Assembly (NCBI GenBank): GCA_031258755.1
Contig: JAIRMK010000105.1
Location: 1 to 6,012 of the forward strand
DNA: 6,012 nucleotides
Origin: Prevotellaceae bacterium
GTDB lineage: Bacteria > Bacteroidota > Bacteroidia > Bacteroidales > UBA932
Direction of reading: 5' to 3'
Positions within the stretch are counted from its first letter, which is position 1. Each line of letters begins with the position of its first letter. The notes below the pieces were generated by a model. That model was not told the origin of the DNA. It was given only the letters and a program-made list of their open reading frames with translations, and did no database searches. Both the position numbers and the translations under genes were made by a program. This document shows, piece by piece, positions 1-4,737 of this stretch.

Positions 1-656
1 GAAAGCTCATTCGCAAACGCAATTTGCACATCCCGTGATGAGTTTTCAGTTAATTTACACATTTCCGCCGTATGGGCGTCGGTTTGGTGTAAAGCGCCTT
101 TTACGAACAGGGAATAAAAGGCGGCGGCTTTTTCCGACGATGCGGGGTTGAGGCCGCCGATAATCCTGTCGTTGTTTTCCAGTTCGTAAATCACATTGCC
201 GGGAAGTACCCGTTCCGGGCAGTAGGCTATGTAAATTTTATCCTTCAGCTCCGGACGCGCTTTAAAAATGAGCGCTGCCATCTTTTCGGTAGTCCGCACA
301 GGTGAGGTGGATTCAATAATAAATAAATTCCCCTCTTTTAAAAACGGGATAACCGAACGTGTTGCATCTTCCACGCAGGTAATGTCTGCCCTGTGGTTTC
401 GCTTGAAGGGCGTGGGAACTACGATCAAAAAAACGTCTGCCTCCTCCGGTGTTAAAGTGGCACGGAGCCGTTTCCTTTCCACAGCTTCATGTACCACCTT
501 ATCCAGTTCCGGCTCCACAATGTGGATTTTCCCCTGATTGATTGTTTCTACTACCGCAGGGTTTATGTCAACGCCTACGACGTCAACCCCTTTGCTTGCC
601 GCTATGGCGGCCGTGGGCAACCCGATGTAGCCCAATCCCATAAAAACCGCTTTCAT
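1..656 (-). CDS. wecC: UDP-N-acetyl-D-mannosamine dehydrogenase (WecC type), N-terminal half, cut by window edge
   Basis: This is the first 218 codons of a nucleotide-sugar 6-dehydrogenase; the reading frame runs off the left edge without a stop. The family oxidises UDP-ManNAc to UDP-ManNAcA with two NAD+ in the cytosol. Visible landmarks are the Rossmann motif GLGYIGLPTAA (residues 7-17), the ribose-binding acid D30 (VVGVDIN), IHIVEPEL (45-51), VVPTPFK (79-85), ESTSPV (115-120), AYCPERVLPG (144-153), DRIIGG (163-168) and MCKLTEN (199-205). The pattern follows E. coli WecC closely, more than UDP-glucose dehydrogenases. The catalytic GGHC cysteine region lies in the missing half (family about 400 residues). 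The ATG at 654-656 is chosen because it starts just before the first beta strand; a stop lies seven codons upstream in frame. It follows the GT26 gene by 18 nt and lacks a Shine-Dalgarno. Residue 207 is Ser where E. coli has Phe (TENSFRD), and residue 121 is Arg where E. coli has Gly. Confidence 0.95.
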   Translation of the reverse strand, partial: MKAVFMGLGYIGLPTAAIAASKGVDVVGVDINPAVVETINQGKIHIVEPELDKVVHEAVERKRLRATLTPEEADVFLIVVPTPFKRNHRADITCVEDATRSVIPFLKEGNLFIIESTSPVRTTEKMAALIFKARPELKDKIYIAYCPERVLPGNVIYELENNDRIIGGLNPASSEKAAAFYSLFVKGALHQTDAHTAEMCKLTENSSRDVQIAFANEL

Positions 657-691
657 CTGTTTGGTAGATTTTTTTTATTTTTTTATTTTTT
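657..691 (-). repeat. A-rich homopolymer tract in the mRNA across the GT26 stop codon and wecC leader
   Basis: On the plus strand three T runs of 8 (669-676), 7 (678-684) and 6 (686-691) bases are separated by single A residues. On the transcribed strand this reads as A6-T-A7-T-A8, encoding the Lys-rich tail and TAA stop (675-677) of the glycosyltransferase, and then forms most of the short leader of wecC. No Shine-Dalgarno is present between the stop and the wecC ATG. An unstructured A-rich leader is a plausible ribosome-loading signal in Bacteroidota, but that is inference. The tract is also a potential polymerase-slippage or sequencing-indel site. Confidence 0.6.
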
Positions 692-1418
692 CTTTAAACA
701 CCAATCTTATAAACTGATAATTTCCGATTAAATACCGCCGCCACATTCTTCCGGGCTCTTGAATAAAGCGGAAAAACCACTCTAATCCCGTTTTTTGCAT
801 CCAGCGGGGCGCCCGTTGGGTAACGCCTGCAACGACATCAAAAGAGCCGCCCACACCCATCGTGAAATTTACCTTATTTAACAGGTCTTTGTGACTGTCG
901 ACAAATATTTCTTTTTGGGGAGAACTGATTGCCACAAACAATATGTTTGCTCCGCTTTCGCCGATTTGCCGGGCAATGGCTTCTTCCTCATCCGGCGTAT
1001 AATAGCCGTTACGATAGCCTGCGATAAGCGCGGGACTGTATTTTTCGGCGTATATGGCGGTTACACGGCGCACAACTTCTTCCTTTGCGCCAAAGAAGAA
1101 GCATTTATAGCCTTCCTGATGAGCCAATGCCATCAAATTTTCCATTAAATCAATGCCGGCAACCCGCTCCGGCAGATGTTTTCCTAAAAGCCGCGCCGCC
1201 CACACAATGCTTTGTCCGTCGGCATTGATTAAATCACAATTCACCACGCTGTCATACAGTTTTCTGTCCTTTTGCATGGCTACCACTTTTCCCGCATTGA
1301 TGACTGCATGTTGAATGTGGCCGTTGTTCCGGATGCAATTATCCACTAACTGGACGGTTTGTTGCATCGTAACAGCGGCAACGGAAATGGAAAGAAAATT
1401 AATTGAAGGAAGTTGCAT
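675..1418 (-). CDS. wecG: WecG/TagA/CpsF family glycosyltransferase (GT26), probable UDP-ManNAcA/ManNAc transferase
   Basis: This 247-residue protein has the full length of the GT26 family, whose members transfer ManNAc or ManNAcA from the UDP-sugar to a polyprenyl-diphosphate-linked GlcNAc acceptor at the inner face of the membrane. Family motifs are seen in order: VINAGK (39-44), INADGQSIVWA (64-74) with the Asp at 67 in the position of the proposed catalytic Asp of TagA, ERVAGIDL (84-91), FFFGAKEEV (107-115), GYRNGYY (134-140), SSPQKE (165-170), GVGGSFDVVAG (188-198) and RAPRWMQKTGLEWFFRF (202-218). The Arg-rich, aromatic C-terminal tail (about 208-247) resembles the membrane-targeting appendage described for TagA; there is no signal peptide. 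The ATG at 1416-1418 lies 3 nt after the preceding stop. Adjacency to wecC makes UDP-ManNAcA the most likely donor, but the acceptor and linkage cannot be read from sequence, so the symbol denotes the family rather than proven enterobacterial-common-antigen function. Confidence 0.92.
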   Translation of the reverse strand: MQLPSINFLSISVAAVTMQQTVQLVDNCIRNNGHIQHAVINAGKVVAMQKDRKLYDSVVNCDLINADGQSIVWAARLLGKHLPERVAGIDLMENLMALAHQEGYKCFFFGAKEEVVRRVTAIYAEKYSPALIAGYRNGYYTPDEEEAIARQIGESGANILFVAISSPQKEIFVDSHKDLLNKVNFTMGVGGSFDVVAGVTQRAPRWMQKTGLEWFFRFIQEPGRMWRRYLIGNYQFIRLVFKEKIKK

Positions 1419-1421
1419 AAT

Positions 1422-2594
1422 TTATTTAGTATTTAGTATATAATGGCTGTAGGCAAGAAACATCCACGCCTGAATCCACCGGATATAGCTAATTTTTACA
1501 GCGTAATATTTTTGTTTTATATAATAAAAGTGTCCTTTTTCTTCATCAAACATGTTTTTTTGACTCCAATGCAATGCCTTATCTATTAATCCTTTATTTT
1601 CTTCAAATTTTCCTGTTTCGGATAAAGTAATAATCAATTGGGCTGTATTATGTACATCAACAGGATAGCGGGAGTTACTGTAATATTTGGGTATTCCATC
1701 TTTTTCAAAAAAGGTTTTTAAATAGTAATTCAAGCCTTTTTCAAAATGGTTTACAAAACTATCGTCTCCACTGACTGTTTGATACGTATATATACATTCT
1801 AAATTATATCCTGTATGAAAGTTGTCTATCCATTGATGAAACGGCAAAGGGCTGTAAGTCCATGCGCCATTTTCCTGCTGACGTTTACAGACAAAGGCTA
1901 CCACCTTCTTTGATTCTTCTATCAGGACAGGTTCTTTTGTAAAGGCATATACCCTGCAAAGCAGTCTGCCCCCCAACAGGGAGGCATTAAACACCTGCGT
2001 TTCATCAACAGGGCTGTAAGAAAATGCAAAATGGCCTTGAGCATCATACGTCCGGAATAAATCATTAAGAATAAAATCGCAGGTAGAGCGGGCTGTTTTT
2101 AACAATTTTTCATCGTGCAAAATTTCATAAGCGTCTAATAATGCACAGGCGATGTACGAACTGACTACTATGCTCGGCGTTCCTTTGGGTTGAAAGAATG
2201 CTTTTGCCTGCCAGTCGAAATGATATCCCCAACACGCGCCGGAGTAACCGCTGCTCTGACAAGCCATTATTTTACCAATTAAATAATTGATTTTCTCCAA
2301 ATATTCTTCTTTTTGCTCTGCCTTATACAAGTTGCAATACCCTGACAGGAACAGCCCTAATCCTTTGGGATTGTAATCTTTCTTCACACCCAAAAACGGT
2401 CGAAAGTTGATTGGACTTCGCTTGAAAAATTGAAGCCATGCAAGACGGCATAACCTGTTGCTACGAATATAAGGCAATGCTTGAAATAATTTAGAGTTAA
2501 GTCCATCAAAAGGGTCGTAACCCTTGAAGTCCGCTCGTTCGCAGGCAGCACGCAGTTGGTTAAAACATTTTGTAATTTGATTCTCCTGTTGCAT
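1422..2594 (-). CDS. Uncharacterised cytosolic protein, probable alpha/alpha six-hairpin toroid of polysaccharide loci
   Basis: This is a 390-residue protein with no assigned activity. Helical hairpins ending in short aromatic/Gly motifs recur through it, as in alpha/alpha toroid (six-hairpin glycosidase, epimerase or terpenoid-cyclase-like) folds. Distinctive segments are YDPFDGLNS (26-34), KRSPINFRPFLGV (58-70), CWGYHFDWQ (121-129), FNASLLGGRLL (202-212), ENGAWTYSPLPFHQWIDNFH (241-260), PVDVHNTAQLIITL (311-324) and YIRWIQAWMFLA (370-381). Clustered His, Asp, Tyr and Trp in these loops suggest a carbohydrate-binding or catalytic pocket. No signal peptide or clear membrane span is seen, so it probably acts in the cytosol. 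I recall related proteins being labelled delta-aminolevulinic acid dehydratase in databases, but no HemB motif is present and that name should not be used. The ATG is 3 nt after the bi-domain oxidoreductase stop and in the same frame, indicating translational coupling. The gene is AT-rich (about 38% GC). A role in handling a uronic-acid-containing sugar or oligosaccharide is inference. Confidence 0.75.
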   Translation of the reverse strand: MQQENQITKCFNQLRAACERADFKGYDPFDGLNSKLFQALPYIRSNRLCRLAWLQFFKRSPINFRPFLGVKKDYNPKGLGLFLSGYCNLYKAEQKEEYLEKINYLIGKIMACQSSGYSGACWGYHFDWQAKAFFQPKGTPSIVVSSYIACALLDAYEILHDEKLLKTARSTCDFILNDLFRTYDAQGHFAFSYSPVDETQVFNASLLGGRLLCRVYAFTKEPVLIEESKKVVAFVCKRQQENGAWTYSPLPFHQWIDNFHTGYNLECIYTYQTVSGDDSFVNHFEKGLNYYLKTFFEKDGIPKYYSNSRYPVDVHNTAQLIITLSETGKFEENKGLIDKALHWSQKNMFDEEKGHFYYIKQKYYAVKISYIRWIQAWMFLAYSHYILNTK

Positions 2595-2597
2595 ACT

Positions 2598-4733
2598 TCA
2601 AAATTTTACAGGCGCCCCGCCTTCCTGAATAGATTTAATAACAGCAAATGTAGCTGTTGTAACCGCAAAAATCTGCTCCATCGGGATGGGTAATTCCCCA
2701 TTTCTAAGTCCTTTCATAAATTCAGCCAGCATCGTCTTTTGACCTTTGTCTTGCGAAGACAATTTCAACGACTGTTTTTTCTTGTTGCTATAAATATAAC
2801 CTTCTTTAAAATCGTTGATTACGGCTGTAGTCCCTGATGCATAAACTTCAAAATATTCTTTTTTTAGCCCTTTGGAACCATTGGCATAATAGGCTATTAC
2901 TCCGGTAGAGCCATTTTTAAATTCAAGGATAATATTCACCGTATCATTCAATCCCTGTGAATCATTAAGCGCCGAAGCCATTACTTTCACGGGCTTACTG
3001 CCACACATATAAGTCATCATGTCAATGAAATGACAAACTTCCCCAATAATACGTCCGCCTCCGGTTTTCATATCCTGTATCCATGAATCGGAGGGGATAG
3101 ACCCGGCGTTGATTCTGTATATCATCGACATTTTTCCTGTGCCTGTTTTCTTTTTAATCAGCATGGCATGAGGAGAAAAACGACGGTTAAAGCCAATCAT
3201 TACCGATTTGTTTTTTTCTTCACATAACGATTTGATTTGTTCAAGTTCGTCGATATTTAAACACAGCGGTTTTTCGACATATATATTTTTGCTGTTCTCC
3301 AAACCTTTGATGACATACGCAGCATGGGAATCATGGCGGGTTGCAATAAACAGCGTATTGATATCCGGATTTTTGATAATATCATCTTCATTAGATGTGC
3401 AAAATTCAAATTGATAGCGTTCGGCGACTCGCTTCGACGTAGTACCGGAATTAGTGAGTACGCCTTTTCGTATAATATCACCGGATTTCGGCAAATTAGG
3501 CAGAAGACTGCCCTGTGCATAGCTTCCTGCCCCGATAAAAGCCAAATTAATCTTGCCGGCTTTCTCGTTTGCGCTGATGATTATTTTTTTACGCTGATGC
3601 GCTTTAGAAGTATTGTACTTTAATACAATTCCTAAAAACGGCTCGCTGTGCGTCAATACAATATCGTAAGCTTTGGGAGCGTCGTCAAAGTCAAAAGTAT
3701 GGGTGGTAAGGTACGACAAATCAATAGCGCCATTGCTGATGAGCTTTTGGAATGCTTCCATGTTGCGTTTTTCCGTCCATCGCACGTATGGTGCAGGATA
3801 ATCAATCCCTTTTTCTTCATAATTCAAGTCGTAACGCCCCGGGCCATAAGAGCAGGACATTTTAAGACTCAATTCTTTCTTGTAGTAATACGGCTCGCGG
3901 TCAAATCCGGTTGGCACTGCGCCCAATATCACTACCGTTCCCTTTTTCCGGGCAATGGCTCCGGCAAAATTAACCGGATCGAGACTGTCGGTGGCTGCGG
4001 CAATAATGACGGCGTCAACGCCCAATCCTCCTGTAAAATCGTTGATTTGATCATTTATACCCGGCGTGTTTCGTGGTAAAGCCAAATCGGAGCAATGCGC
4101 AGAAGCGACCGCCACCGCATTCTCGTTCACATCAATCCCGACTACCCTTACACCCGAAGCCCTCAACTGTAAACACGCTAATTGTCCCAATAAACCGAGA
4201 CCGATTACGGCGCAAGTTTCTCCCACTCGCAAATCGGCTTGCCGGATACTTTGCAGTGCAATAGCGCCAAGCGTATTGTAACAAGCTTGCGCAAGATCGG
4301 CGTCGGCGTCCAATTTTACACAGAGATTAACGGGAACCGAAACCACTTCGGCATGAGAAGCAAAACCTTGTCCGGCGCACGCCACCTTGTCGCCTGCTTT
4401 AAATTCTATCACATCATCGGCCACTTCAATGACTTCACCGGCGCAACTATACCCCAATGGAGAATAAGCGTCCAATTTTTTCATCACAGCGCGGTAAGTT
4501 TGTACGATGCCTTGATTCCGCAAAGTTTCCAACACTTGTTTTACTTGCTGTGGACGTTCTTTGGCTTTCCCGATGAGGCTTTTTCGCGCCGCTTTCACCG
4601 TTGAACCTTCTGTGCCGGCGCTGATGAGCGAGTAATGGTTTCGCACCAAAACCATTCCTGACGTAAGTTGCGGCATGGGCAACTCCTGAATGACCATGGC
4701 GCCGGAACCTAATTTTTGAGTGAGTTGATTCAT
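2598..4733 (-). CDS. Bi-domain oxidoreductase: MDR (alcohol dehydrogenase-like) fused to Gfo/Idh/MocA dehydrogenase
   Basis: This 711-residue fusion has two complete nucleotide-binding domains. Residues 1 to about 373 form a medium-chain dehydrogenase/reductase unit with SAGTEGS (38-44), PLGYSCAGEVIEV (92-104), the Rossmann motif VIGLGLLG (176-183) and D201 at the end of the second strand, which favours NAD(H). The Cys and GHE zinc ligands of classical zinc alcohol dehydrogenases and the four-Cys structural zinc lobe are absent, so it is probably zinc-free. Residues about 395-711 form a Gfo/Idh/MocA unit with FIGAGSYAQG (399-408), the catalytic-lysine motif VEKPL (486-490, K488), GFNRRFSPH (514-522) and EVCHFID (565-571, H568). 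Such fusions occur in polysaccharide loci, often near heparinase-like and ManNAcA genes; their substrate is not known to me, though a nucleotide sugar or lipid-linked sugar is likely. The ATG at 4731-4733 lies 4 nt after the ligase stop with no Shine-Dalgarno. GC changes from about 49% in the MDR half to about 40% in the Gfo half. There is no internal stop or frameshift. Confidence 0.93.
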   Translation of the reverse strand: MNQLTQKLGSGAMVIQELPMPQLTSGMVLVRNHYSLISAGTEGSTVKAARKSLIGKAKERPQQVKQVLETLRNQGIVQTYRAVMKKLDAYSPLGYSCAGEVIEVADDVIEFKAGDKVACAGQGFASHAEVVSVPVNLCVKLDADADLAQACYNTLGAIALQSIRQADLRVGETCAVIGLGLLGQLACLQLRASGVRVVGIDVNENAVAVASAHCSDLALPRNTPGINDQINDFTGGLGVDAVIIAAATDSLDPVNFAGAIARKKGTVVILGAVPTGFDREPYYYKKELSLKMSCSYGPGRYDLNYEEKGIDYPAPYVRWTEKRNMEAFQKLISNGAIDLSYLTTHTFDFDDAPKAYDIVLTHSEPFLGIVLKYNTSKAHQRKKIIISANEKAGKINLAFIGAGSYAQGSLLPNLPKSGDIIRKGVLTNSGTTSKRVAERYQFEFCTSNEDDIIKNPDINTLFIATRHDSHAAYVIKGLENSKNIYVEKPLCLNIDELEQIKSLCEEKNKSVMIGFNRRFSPHAMLIKKKTGTGKMSMIYRINAGSIPSDSWIQDMKTGGGRIIGEVCHFIDMMTYMCGSKPVKVMASALNDSQGLNDTVNIILEFKNGSTGVIAYYANGSKGLKKEYFEVYASGTTAVINDFKEGYIYSNKKKQSLKLSSQDKGQKTMLAEFMKGLRNGELPIPMEQIFAVTTATFAVIKSIQEGGAPVKF
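3549..3614 (-). other. Interdomain linker of the bi-domain oxidoreductase, site of base-composition change
   Basis: Residues about 374-395 of the fusion are polar and basic (including AHQRKK) and lie between the last MDR strand (FLGIVLKY) and the first Gfo/Idh strand (INLAFIGAG). Hand-counted GC is about 49% over 3601-4680 and about 40% over 2641-3600, so the change falls close to this linker. The exact boundary is approximate. Confidence 0.6.
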
Positions 4734-4737
4734 GTTT

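Noticed and set aside
669..691. T-rich tract as a plus-strand rho-independent terminator
   Set aside because: No GC-rich hairpin precedes the T runs on the plus strand, and on the transcribed strand the tract is A-rich, so it cannot act as the U-tail of a terminator for these genes.
268..731. Plus-strand open frames of 80-89 codons opposite wecC and the end of the GT26 gene
   Set aside because: They are antisense shadows of wecC and the GT26 gene, with low-complexity Phe-rich ends caused by the T tract. No promoter or ribosome-binding site is visible.
1422..2594. Calling the 390-residue protein a delta-aminolevulinic acid dehydratase
   Set aside because: I recall this name on related database entries, but the HemB Schiff-base lysine region and zinc or magnesium motifs are not present, and the context is polysaccharide synthesis.
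3257..3520. An 87-codon minus-strand frame inside the oxidoreductase gene
   Set aside because: It overlaps the Gfo/Idh domain in an alternative frame and shows no recognisable motif. The main frame carries all conserved residues.
3648..4079. A 143-codon open frame on the plus strand opposite the oxidoreductase
   Set aside because: It lies wholly antisense to strongly supported coding sequence, its translation shows no domain-like pattern, and it sits in the higher-GC MDR half where long antisense frames arise by chance.
2598..4733. Two separate genes (alcohol dehydrogenase and Gfo/Idh) joined by a sequencing error
   Set aside because: The reading frame is continuous through a polar linker with no homopolymer error signature needed to join them, and the same fused architecture is a known family type.
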